A stretch of 36,650 nucleotides of DNA, taken from the NCBI GenBank assembly GCA_025350145.1, contig JANXYH010000146.1:1-36650 (forward strand). Reading direction: 5' to 3'. Origin of the DNA: Burkholderiales bacterium. GTDB lineage: Bacteria; Pseudomonadota; Gammaproteobacteria; Burkholderiales; Burkholderiaceae_C. Of the stretch, positions 1 to 7,821 are shown piece after piece. The notes under the pieces are model-generated. The model was given only the letters and a program-made list of their open reading frames with translations, searched no databases and had not been told where the DNA came from. Position 1 is the first letter of the stretch; each line of letters begins with the position of its first letter. Both the position numbers and the translations under genes were made by a program.

Positions 1-1
1 C

Positions 2-217
2 GAAAAGGGCAAGGTGCTCGCCGATGCGGAACTGACTTGGGTGGATCAGAAGCTGGCCGTGTTGCGGTCTGACCAGGCGGATTTGGCTGATGCATGGCAG
101 GCAGCGGGATGGACCGCGCAAGTACTGGATGAAAAGCTGTCCACGGTTCAGGGGCAGCCTTGGTCGGTGGCCGTGGCGGATGCGCTCGGCCTGACGTTGA
201 AGAACGAAGGGGAATGA
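2..217 (+). CDS. C-terminal end of an unrecognised protein (5' end outside the window)
   Basis: An open frame runs from the window edge without a stop until TGA at 215-217, giving about 71 residues. A GTG codon at 14 could be read as a start, but the frame is open upstream of it, so this is best read as the tail of a longer gene. The residues are hydrophilic and rich in Ala, Asp and Trp, with no motif I recognise. The helicase gene begins 4 nt after the stop, so the two are almost certainly co-transcribed and probably act together. Function unknown. Confidence 0.6.
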   Translation, partial: EKGKVLADAELTWVDQKLAVLRSDQADLADAWQAAGWTAQVLDEKLSTVQGQPWSVAVADALGLTLKNEGE

Positions 218-221
218 CGCC

Positions 222-2321
222 GTGAGTCTCAAACCAAAAGTTGCGTTGTCGCAGGACTTCCTGCTGCAGCTCGCCAAGTTGCCCTCCGCCATCCAATCGA
301 AGGTGATGAAGTGGGCGATCCAGTTCCAGTCGGACCCGACGAGTCTCGGCATCCACTACGAGAACATCAATGCGGCGCGTGATTCGAACCTGAAGTCAGT
401 TCGCCTGGATCGCGACTGGCGGGGGATAGTGTTCAAACCGAGCAGCGGGGATGTCTATGTGCTGCTGTACGTCGGCCATCATGAAGAAGCCTACCGCTGG
501 GCGGAGAAGCGCAGGTTGGCCATCAACCCGGTGACCGGCGCAATGCAGTTGGTGGTGCTTGAAAGCGTGTCTGAGGCGGCGCCAGTCTCGCCTGCCAAGG
601 CCGGGGTTGAGCCGCCACCGTCAGTGGAAGTGACTTCCAAACCGATATTTGCCGAGCTGAGCGACCGCGACCTGTTGAGCCTGGGCGTACCCGAAGACGC
701 TGTTGCCGCAGTTCGAAATTTGACTTCTGACGACCAGCTTGACGGCATGCAGGCGTTGCTGCCTGTGGAGGCCTACGAAGGGCTGTTCCTGGTCTCAGCC
801 GGCGATTCCGTCAGCCAGGTGCTGGCGTCCAGGGAGATGCGGGTGGATCGCCCGGTCGACACCGCAGACTTTGCGACCGCACTGGCGACACCGGAATCTC
901 AATCGCGCTTCGTCATCGTGGACGATGACGAAGCGATGCTGGCCATCATGAATGCGCCGCTGGCGCAGTGGCGAGTCTTTCTTCATCCTACCCAACACAA
1001 GCTCGCCATCGGTGACCGCAGCGGGCCGGTGCGCGTGCTCGGCGGCGCCGGCACCGGCAAGACCGTGCTGGTGATGCATCGCGCGAAGTGGCTGGCCGAG
1101 AACCGAACGCCAGACGGGCAGAAGGTGCTGTTCACGACGTTCACGCGCAACCTGGCCGCCGACATCGAGCAGAACCTGAAGACACTGTGTGGCGCAGGCA
1201 CCCTGGCAAAGCTGGAGGTCCGAAACCTCGACGCGTGGGTGCACGGCTTCATGCGCACGCAGAAGCTGGAACACCGCATCGTGTACGACCGAAAGCAGGA
1301 CGCGGCGTTGCAGGCTTGGCAAGCGGCCATGGCGGTCAAGGATACGAAGCTTGTGCTGCCCGATGACTTCTACGAACAGGAACTGGAGCAAGTCATCCTG
1401 GCGCAGGGCATCACGACGCTGGAGGAGTACCGCACGGCTCGCCGTATTGGACGGTCGGGCGTGCTGAGTCGTTCCAAGCGCGATGCCGTATGGCCCGTGT
1501 TCGAGGAGTACCGCGGCCAGCTTGCTTCGCGCAAGCTGAAGGAGGTGGACGATGCCTATCGCGAAGTGGCCACTATGCTTCATGCGGCCCAGGTGAAGGC
1601 AGGCGACTACAGCGCTGTGGTTGTCGATGAGACGCAGGACTTCGGTCAACAGGCGTTGAAGCTGCTTCGAGCCCTGATCCCGCCGGCGCCGAACGATCTG
1701 TTCTTCGTCGGAGACGGCCACCAGCGCATCTACAGCCGTCATCGTGCTGCGATGAGCAAGTGCGGCATCGACATCCGTGGGCGTTCCCGCAAGCTCTACC
1801 TCAACTACCGGACCACCGACGAAATCCGGCGCCAGGCAGTTGCCCTGCTGGAAGCTTGCGAGGTCGACGACCTTGACGACGGCAGCGATGAGACCAAGCG
1901 CTACAAGTCACTTTCACGCGGACCTGCGCCGGTCGTGGTGCAGGCACAGGGTCTGGAAGCGGCAGCGGCGCAGGGCATCGGCTTCATCAAGGCACTGCGA
2001 GGAGACGCTGCCGATGGACACGCGCCCACGATCTGCGTCATCGCATCGAGCGAGAAGACCCGCGAGGCCATGGCCAAGCAGTTGCTAGCCGCCGGGCTGG
2101 CCGGCGTGACCATCACGGCGCAGAGCAATCACGGCGACGCTCGCGACAAGGTGCACTTCGCCACCATGCACCGGGCCAAAGGCCTGGAGTTCGACGCGGT
2201 GGTCGTCGTCGCTCCTGAAAGCTACTTCGGCGAGGTGGAGAAGACCGTGAACCAGCGGAAGCTGATGTACGTGGCGCTGACGCGTGCGAAGCGGGCAGCG
2301 ATGTTGATCAGGATCAAGTAG
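222..2321 (+). CDS. RelE/ParE-fold domain fused to a UvrD-type SF1 helicase
   Basis: A 699-aa protein with a GTG start preceded by AAGGGG about 9 nt upstream. Residues 1-105 look like a RelE/ParE-fold domain: basic, with the pattern SVRLDRDWRGIVF followed by a YVLLYVGHHEEAY strand near residue 85. Residues from about 235 form a UvrD-like helicase. Visible motifs are Walker A GGAGTGKT (275-282), motif Ia FTTFTRNLA, Walker B VVVDETQDF (about 466), YRTTDEIRR, HFATMHRAKGLEF and C-terminal VALTRAKR. The family unwinds DNA or RNA 3'-5' using ATP. The protein is compact and has no visible C-terminal nuclease motif. It sits 4 nt behind a truncated partner gene in lower-GC DNA next to a tRNA, which suggests an accessory, perhaps defence, role. 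Helicase assignment is firm; the toxin-like activity of the N-terminus is inference. Confidence 0.85.
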   Translation: MSLKPKVALSQDFLLQLAKLPSAIQSKVMKWAIQFQSDPTSLGIHYENINAARDSNLKSVRLDRDWRGIVFKPSSGDVYVLLYVGHHEEAYRWAEKRRLAINPVTGAMQLVVLESVSEAAPVSPAKAGVEPPPSVEVTSKPIFAELSDRDLLSLGVPEDAVAAVRNLTSDDQLDGMQALLPVEAYEGLFLVSAGDSVSQVLASREMRVDRPVDTADFATALATPESQSRFVIVDDDEAMLAIMNAPLAQWRVFLHPTQHKLAIGDRSGPVRVLGGAGTGKTVLVMHRAKWLAENRTPDGQKVLFTTFTRNLAADIEQNLKTLCGAGTLAKLEVRNLDAWVHGFMRTQKLEHRIVYDRKQDAALQAWQAAMAVKDTKLVLPDDFYEQELEQVILAQGITTLEEYRTARRIGRSGVLSRSKRDAVWPVFEEYRGQLASRKLKEVDDAYREVATMLHAAQVKAGDYSAVVVDETQDFGQQALKLLRALIPPAPNDLFFVGDGHQRIYSRHRAAMSKCGIDIRGRSRKLYLNYRTTDEIRRQAVALLEACEVDDLDDGSDETKRYKSLSRGPAPVVVQAQGLEAAAAQGIGFIKALRGDAADGHAPTICVIASSEKTREAMAKQLLAAGLAGVTITAQSNHGDARDKVHFATMHRAKGLEFDAVVVVAPESYFGEVEKTVNQRKLMYVALTRAKRAAMLIRIK

Positions 2322-2498
2322 CGCAATGATCGCCCTCGGGAAGACACCGCCTGCCATTGGCTGAAATAGGCAATCAAGACGATTTGGCGATTGGGTGGGG
2401 GCCGTCGGGCACCCTTTTGCTCTTGCGCCCAGCGCAGACTGGCGGTCGCAGGTCATGGCTTCAGGTCGCATGGTCGCAACCGCAGAATGCCTCTTGGA

Positions 2499-2515
2499 CT
2501 GGGCACTGCGCCCAG
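2499..2515 (-). terminator. Possible hairpin downstream of tRNA-Ala
   Basis: CTGGGC and GCCCAG form a perfect 6-bp stem around a 5-nt loop, 11 nt beyond the 3' end of the minus-strand tRNA-Ala gene. There is no T-run after it, so it is a weak terminator candidate only. Nothing else was recognised between 2322 and 2498. Confidence 0.3.
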
Positions 2516-2525
2516 CCAGCCCGGA

Positions 2526-2601
<76 letters not shown>

Positions 2602-2757
2602 AATCCAGCCCAAAATTCTAGCAGCGTGGCAGGGCTTGCGGGGTCGACTTGAGCCTGTCCGGCAGGGGCGGCGTCGATCGGGCGGGTGTTCAGGGTTAAA
2701 AATGCGCGCCTTGGCCGATGGACGGCCGACCCTCCCAGCCTACCCAGACCTGAACCC

Positions 2758-3618
2758 ATGCCCCTGCACAACTCTGCCTGGCACGACGCCCAGTACAACA
2801 ACCGCGCCCGTGTGGCCGACCATGCCCGGATCCTGGCGCGCTGGCCGGCCGAGTCGGCGCTGGCACGGTCTGCGCTGGCGGGCCAAATTGACGTCGCCTT
2901 TGGCGACATGCCCGGCCAACGGCTGGATGTGTTTGCTGCTGCCAGGCCGGGCGCGCCGATCATGGTCTTCATCCACGGCGGCTATTGGCGTTCGCTGGAC
3001 AAGGCCGATTTCAGCTTTGTTGCGCCGCCCTTTGTCCAGGCCGGCGCCACGGTGGTGGTGCCGAACTACGACCTCTGCCCGGCGGTGACGGTAGAGACCA
3101 TCGCGCTGCAAAGCGCCCAGGCGCTGGCCTGGGTGTGGCGCCACCTGGCCGCGCCAGGGCAGGGCGCAGAGGCGCCCGCCCGGGTGATGCTGGTCGGGCA
3201 TTCCGCTGGCGCGCACCTGGCGGCGATGCTGCTGGCCTGCCGCTGGAAGCTGTTGGGTGAGGATCTGCCGCTGCGCCTGCTTTCCGGCGCGCTGGCGATC
3301 TCGGGCCTGTACGACCTGGAGCCGCTGCGCCACACGCCGTTCCTGCAGGCCGATTTGCGCCTCACGCCGGCCCAGGTTCGGCGCCTGAGCCCGGCCTTTT
3401 TTCCCCGCCCGCGCGGGCCGCTGTTGGCCATGGCCGGTGGCGACGAGAGCCCGGAGTTCATCCGCCAGAACCAACTGATCCGCGACCAGTGGGGCCCGAG
3501 CACGGTGCCGATGTGCGAACTGCTGCCCGGGCGCAACCACTTCGACGTGCTCGACGACTTGGTCGACCCCGCCGGCCGCAGCCACGCGCTGGCGCTGCGG
3601 CTGCTCGGCCTGGGCTAA
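2758..3618 (+). CDS. Alpha/beta hydrolase, arylformamidase/esterase-like
   Basis: A 286-aa alpha/beta-hydrolase. The oxyanion-hole motif HGGYW is at residues 73-77 and the nucleophile elbow GHSAG at 147-151 (Ser149). A GGDES segment and GRNHFDVLDDL near the C-terminus offer the acid and His of the triad. The HGGYW form resembles kynurenine formamidases and related carboxylesterases, but no kynurenine-pathway gene is nearby, so the substrate is open. I chose the ATG at 2758 (MPLHNSAW) over an in-frame codon at 2686 because the upstream extension is basic and has no family-like content. No signal peptide, so cytoplasmic. It stands alone: the next gene starts 170 bp downstream. Confidence 0.8.
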   Translation: MPLHNSAWHDAQYNNRARVADHARILARWPAESALARSALAGQIDVAFGDMPGQRLDVFAAARPGAPIMVFIHGGYWRSLDKADFSFVAPPFVQAGATVVVPNYDLCPAVTVETIALQSAQALAWVWRHLAAPGQGAEAPARVMLVGHSAGAHLAAMLLACRWKLLGEDLPLRLLSGALAISGLYDLEPLRHTPFLQADLRLTPAQVRRLSPAFFPRPRGPLLAMAGGDESPEFIRQNQLIRDQWGPSTVPMCELLPGRNHFDVLDDLVDPAGRSHALALRLLGLG

Positions 3619-3788
3619 CGGCGTTTGCCATCGGCCAGCCTTGCGCGCAAAGGCGGCGGCGCTGGCTATGGCGTGAATTGAAGCTTTGTATTGGCCGAGC
3701 TGCCCGGAGGCTGGTAGCGTAGTGCCCGTGCTGTCGGCCGATCTGGCCAGCAGACGCCGACCCACCCACGCATGACAAGGAACAAGAC

Positions 3789-4208
3789 ATGAGCTTGAAG
3801 GGTTCCAAGACCGAACAAAACCTGAAGGACGCCTTTGCCGGCGAATCTCAGGCCAACCGCCGTTACCTGTATTTCGCAAACAAGGCCGACATCGAAGGCC
3901 AGAACGACGTCGCCGCGTTGTTCCGCTCGACCGCCGAGGGCGAGACCGGCCATGCCCACGGCCACCTCGAATTCCTCGAGACCGTCGGCGACCCGGCCAC
4001 CGGCCTGCCGATCGGCAGCAGCCGGCAGAACCTGACCGCAGCCGTGGCCGGCGAGACCCACGAGTACACCGACATGTACCCGGGCATGGCCAAGGCGGCA
4101 CGCGACGAAGGCTTCGACGAGATCGCCGACTGGTTCGAGACCTTGGCCAAGGCCGAGCGCTCGCACGCCAACCGCTACATGAAGGCGCTGGACGCGCTGG
4201 TCGATTGA
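3789..4208 (+). CDS. Rubrerythrin without the rubredoxin domain
   Basis: A 139-aa ferritin-like diiron protein. Ligand residues are visible as Glu19, the ExxH pair Glu52/His55 (GETGH), Glu89/Glu92 (AGETHEY) and Glu123/His126 (ERSH). It ends after the four-helix bundle and lacks the C-terminal CxxC...CxxC rubredoxin domain of classical rubrerythrin, so it must receive electrons from another protein. The family reduces hydrogen peroxide in the cytoplasm. An AAGGA ribosome site lies 7 nt before the ATG. The next two genes (GlpC-like Fe-S protein and DUF3501) follow on the same strand and recur with rubrerythrin in proteobacteria, which makes the Fe-S protein a candidate electron donor. No convincing promoter was seen in 3619-3788. 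Confidence 0.93.
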   Translation: MSLKGSKTEQNLKDAFAGESQANRRYLYFANKADIEGQNDVAALFRSTAEGETGHAHGHLEFLETVGDPATGLPIGSSRQNLTAAVAGETHEYTDMYPGMAKAARDEGFDEIADWFETLAKAERSHANRYMKALDALVD

Positions 4209-4342
4209 GCGTTTGAGTCGGCCCTGAAGTACCCAAGGGGTCAGCGATGGCCCCTTGTTTCTTGGTGCGCCGGCAGGCGTACCGCTTCATCCTGAGGCGC
4301 TGCCCCCAACACCCCACAAGAGCATCACCCACGAGACCCCCT

Positions 4343-5695
4343 ATGGCCCAACGCGAAGGCAACCTCGAAGCCCCGACCCGGCACCCGCTGGACTGGAAGA
4401 GCGCAGCGTTCAACGACCGCGACGCCTGTCTGACCGAGATGGAGCGGGTGTTCGACATCTGCCACGGCTGCCGCCGTTGCGTCAGCCTGTGCCAGAGCTT
4501 TCCGACCCTGTTCGACCTGGTTGACGCTACCGCCGACGGCGAGGTCCACGGCGTCAAGAAGGAGGCCTATTGGGACGTGATCGACCAATGCTACCTGTGC
4601 GACCTGTGCTACATGACCAAGTGCCCGTACACGCCGCCGCACCCCTGGCAGTTGGATTTTCCGCACCTGATGCTGCGCGCCAAGGCGATCAAGTTCAACG
4701 CTGGGCTGGTCGGGCCGGGCGAGAAGTTTCTGGCCTCGACCGATGTGCATGGCAGCTTTGCCGGCATTCCTGTCGTGGTGCAGGCGGTCAACGCGGTCAA
4801 CAAGACCAGGCTGGCCCGCTCGGCCATGGACAGCGTGCTGGGCGTCCACCCCGAGGCCTGGATGCCCGAGTTGGCGACCCGGCGCCTGCGCTGGTCGGCC
4901 GACAAATCCGGCAGTGCGGCGACCGTGGTCGATGGCGCGCGCACCCCCGGCAAGGTGGCGATCTTTGCCACCTGCTATGTCAACTACAACGAGCCCAGCA
5001 TCGGCCACGACCTGATCAAGCTGCTCCAGCACAACGCCATTCCCTACGTCATCGTCGAGAAGGAGTCCTGCTGCGGCATGCCCAAGCTGGAGCTGGGCGA
5101 CCTGAAGGCGGTCGAGCGCCACAAGGACGACAACATCCCGGTGCTGGTGAAGTACGCGCGCCAGGGCTATGCGATCCTCAGCGCGATCCCGAGCTGCACC
5201 CTGATGTTCAAGCAGGAGCTGCCGCTGATGTTTCCCGACGAGGCCGACGTGCTGGCGGTGCAGGCGGCGATGTTCGACCCCTTCGAGTACCTGATGGCGC
5301 GCCACAAGGACGGCCTGCTCAAGACCGATTTCAAGCGCGATCTGGGCAAAGTCAGCTACCACATCCCCTGCCACGGCCGGGTGCAGAAGATCGGCAAGAA
5401 GACCGAGGAGATGTTCAAGCTGATCGGCCAGACGGTGAAGCTGACGCTGAACACCGTCGAGCGCTGCTCGGGCCACGCCGGCACCTATGGGGTCAAGACC
5501 GCGACCCATCTGCTGGCGATGAAGATCGGCAAGCCGGTGTTCAAGGCCATGGCCAAGGACCAGCCCGACGTGATCAGCAGCGACTGCGCCCTGGCCGGCC
5601 ACCACATCGCGCAGGGCATGGCCCAGGCCGGGCTGCCGGCCAAGGCGCTGCAGCATCCCCTGAGCCTGGTGCGAACCGCCTACGGGCTCGACTGA
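4343..5695 (+). CDS. Heterodisulfide reductase/GlpC-type (Fe-S) protein
   Basis: A 450-aa protein with two N-terminal [4Fe-4S] motifs: Cys40, 43, 46 and 50 (CHGCRRCVSLC) and Cys83, 86, 89 and 94 (CYLCDLCYMTKCP). Two C-terminal CCG-type cysteine-rich segments follow, seen as CCGMPKLE and CSGHAGTYG. This layout is typical of HdrD, GlpC and GlcF electron-transfer subunits. I start it at ATG 4343 (MAQREGNLE); the frame is open back to 4247, but that extension is Arg-rich and unlike the family. The TGA is 17 nt before the DUF3501 gene. It probably passes electrons to the rubrerythrin upstream; this is inference from the gene order, since no flavin or quinone subunit is present here. Confidence 0.88.
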   Translation: MAQREGNLEAPTRHPLDWKSAAFNDRDACLTEMERVFDICHGCRRCVSLCQSFPTLFDLVDATADGEVHGVKKEAYWDVIDQCYLCDLCYMTKCPYTPPHPWQLDFPHLMLRAKAIKFNAGLVGPGEKFLASTDVHGSFAGIPVVVQAVNAVNKTRLARSAMDSVLGVHPEAWMPELATRRLRWSADKSGSAATVVDGARTPGKVAIFATCYVNYNEPSIGHDLIKLLQHNAIPYVIVEKESCCGMPKLELGDLKAVERHKDDNIPVLVKYARQGYAILSAIPSCTLMFKQELPLMFPDEADVLAVQAAMFDPFEYLMARHKDGLLKTDFKRDLGKVSYHIPCHGRVQKIGKKTEEMFKLIGQTVKLTLNTVERCSGHAGTYGVKTATHLLAMKIGKPVFKAMAKDQPDVISSDCALAGHHIAQGMAQAGLPAKALQHPLSLVRTAYGLD

Positions 5696-5712
5696 ACGAC
5701 AGGAAACGCCGC

Positions 5713-6294
5713 ATGACCACCATCACCCCTGCCAGCCTGCTGACGCTGGAGGCCTACGCCAAGATCCGCAAGTCCAGCAAACCGGCCTTCATCGCCCACC
5801 GCCGTTTGCGCAGCGTCCAACTGGGCGAGCATTTCAACCTGCAATTCGAGGACGAGACCACGATCCGCCGGCAGATCCAGGAGATGCTGCACATCGAGAA
5901 GATATTCACCGAGGACGGCATCGCCGACGAGATCGGCGCCTACGCCGCGCTGCTGCCCGACGGCTGCAACTGGAAGGCGACGCTGCTGATCGAGTACCCC
6001 GACCCGAACGAGCGCAGGCGCGAACTGGCGCGGCTGATCGGGGTCGAGGACCGGATGTTCGTCGAGGTCGAAGGCCACTCCAGGGTCTACGCCATCGCCG
6101 ACGAGGACCTGGACCGCGAGACCGCCGAGAAGACCTCGGCGGTGCACTTCGTGCGCTTCGAGCTGCCCACCGCCGCACGCCAGGAGGTGCGCGCTGGCGC
6201 GGCCGTCCGGCTGGGCTGCGACCACAGCCACTACCCGGCGCATGTGGCGATTTCGCCCGAGACGCTGGCCAGCCTGGCAGGCGATTTGCGCTGA
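5713..6294 (+). CDS. DUF3501 family protein
   Basis: A 193-aa soluble protein recognised as DUF3501 by its opening (ITPASLLTLEAYAKIR), the central ETTIRRQIQEMLHIEKIF segment and the C-terminal GCDHSHYPAHVAIS. The start is the ATG at 5713 behind ACAGGAAAC. The biochemical role of the family is unknown. It is the last gene of the rubrerythrin / Fe-S protein / DUF3501 set and ends 10 bp before the convergent malQ gene. The His/Cys-rich end (CDHSHYPAH) could bind a metal, which is a guess. Confidence 0.85.
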   Translation: MTTITPASLLTLEAYAKIRKSSKPAFIAHRRLRSVQLGEHFNLQFEDETTIRRQIQEMLHIEKIFTEDGIADEIGAYAALLPDGCNWKATLLIEYPDPNERRRELARLIGVEDRMFVEVEGHSRVYAIADEDLDRETAEKTSAVHFVRFELPTAARQEVRAGAAVRLGCDHSHYPAHVAISPETLASLAGDLR

Positions 6295-6304
6295 CCCGGC
6301 CGAG

Positions 6305-7816
6305 TCAGGGCGGCGCACTGACCCGGGGCAAGCGGCCGAACAGCCGCGTCAGTTCCAGCAGGCGCTGGCCATGCCAGGGGTGGAGTTGCGGCCAGTCAAA
6401 GCGCCATTGCCACCAGCCCGACGCGCTGCCGGGCAGGTTCATGCGGTGCTGGCTGGGCAACGCCAGGATGTCTTGCAGCGGGTGGACGACGGTGTCGGCG
6501 ACCGACGCCGCCGCAGCGCGCAGCAGCGCCCAGGCGATGTCGTGGCCGTCGGTGGCCAGGTAGGCGCGGGCATGGTGGCGGGCGTGGTCGCTGGCGTCGG
6601 CCCACCAGCCGACCGAGGTGTTGTTGTCGTGGGTGCCGGTATAGACCACGCTGTGCGGGCTGTGGTTGTGCGGCAGGTAGGCGGCGCTGGCGTCGGCGTC
6701 AAAGGCGAACTGCAGCACCGCCATGCCAGGAAAACCGCTGCTGGCCAGCAGCGCACGGGCCGCAGCCGATGGCTCGCCCAGGTCTTCGGCGATCAGTGGC
6801 AATGCGCCCAACGCCGCGCTGATCGCGTCGAACAGCGGCTGGCCCGGCCCGGCCAGCCAGCGGCCGCCGACGGCGGTGGCGGCCTCGGCCGGGATCGCCC
6901 AGTAGTCGGCAAAGCCGCGAAAGTGGTCGATCCGCACCCGGTCGACCATGGCCAGGGTGTGCCGCAGCCGCCGGATCCACCAGGCATAGCCCTCGTCGGC
7001 GTGGGCCTGCCAGCGGTAGAGCGGGTTGCCCCAGCGCTGGCCGGTGGCGCTGAAGTAGTCGGGCGGCACACCGGCGACGAACGTCGGCAGGCCAGCGGCG
7101 TCGAGTTCGAACAGCTCGGGCCGGGCCCAGACCTCGGCGCTGTGGTGGGCAATGAAGATCGGCGCGTCGCCAATGATGGCCACACCCTTGGCCCGCGCAT
7201 GGCGGTGCAGTGCCGCCCACTGGCGGAAGAAGCACCATTGACAAAATTGCCAGAACTGCAGCCGCTGGCGGTGCTGCTGGCGGGCCGCCACCAGGGCCTC
7301 AGGCTGGCGCTGCGCCAGCGGCGCCGGCCAACTCGGCCAGTCGGCCCAGGCCTGGGCCTCGGACAAGGCCATGAACAGGGCGTAGTCGGCCAGCCAGTCG
7401 GCCTGGGCGGCGACGAAGCGGTCGAAATCGGCACGGTCGGCGGCGCTGGCGCTGCGGTCAAAGGTGGCGGCGGCCTCGGCCAGACTGGCCATCCGAAACG
7501 GCACCATCGTGGCGAAGTCCAGGCGTTGCGGGTCGGCTGCGGCGGGCCTGTCCTGCGCCTGGTGGCCCAGCCAGCCGCGCTGCCGCAATTCAGCCAGATC
7601 GACCAGCAGCACGTTGCCAGCGAAGGCCGAACTGCTCATGTAGGGTGAATTGCCGGGCCCGATGCCGCCCAGCGGCAGCATCTGCCACAGGCTCTGGCCG
7701 GCACCGTGCAGCCAGTCGACGAAATGGTGGGCCGCCGGGCCCAGGTCGCCACTGCCGTGCGGGCCGGGCAGCGAGGTGGGGTGCAGCAGCACGCCGCTGG
7801 CGCGGGGGAATCGCAT
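6305..7816 (-). CDS. malQ: 4-alpha-glucanotransferase (amylomaltase)
   Basis: A 503-aa GH77 enzyme that disproportionates maltodextrins by moving glucan chains between acceptors. The catalytic residues are seen in DRVRIDHFRGFADYW (Asp nucleophile), PLIAEDLGEPS (Glu acid/base) and YTGTHDNNTSVGWW (Asp stabiliser). The N-terminus FPRASGVLLHPTSLPG is typical of the family, which fixes the ATG at 7816. It is the last gene of the minus-strand operon glgP-glgB-glgX-malQ; glgX ends only 5 nt upstream. Its job here is to rework the short maltodextrins released by GlgX so that GlgP can keep degrading them. Confidence 0.95.
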   Translation of the reverse strand: MRFPRASGVLLHPTSLPGPHGSGDLGPAAHHFVDWLHGAGQSLWQMLPLGGIGPGNSPYMSSSAFAGNVLLVDLAELRQRGWLGHQAQDRPAAADPQRLDFATMVPFRMASLAEAAATFDRSASAADRADFDRFVAAQADWLADYALFMALSEAQAWADWPSWPAPLAQRQPEALVAARQQHRQRLQFWQFCQWCFFRQWAALHRHARAKGVAIIGDAPIFIAHHSAEVWARPELFELDAAGLPTFVAGVPPDYFSATGQRWGNPLYRWQAHADEGYAWWIRRLRHTLAMVDRVRIDHFRGFADYWAIPAEAATAVGGRWLAGPGQPLFDAISAALGALPLIAEDLGEPSAAARALLASSGFPGMAVLQFAFDADASAAYLPHNHSPHSVVYTGTHDNNTSVGWWADASDHARHHARAYLATDGHDIAWALLRAAAASVADTVVHPLQDILALPSQHRMNLPGSASGWWQWRFDWPQLHPWHGQRLLELTRLFGRLPRVSAPP

Positions 7817-7821
7817 GGTGC

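Noticed and set aside
6242-7648. Long plus-strand ORF opposite malQ
   Set aside because: It is a GC-rich antisense shadow of a clear GH77 gene. The same holds for the long ORFs opposite glgX, glgB and glgP.
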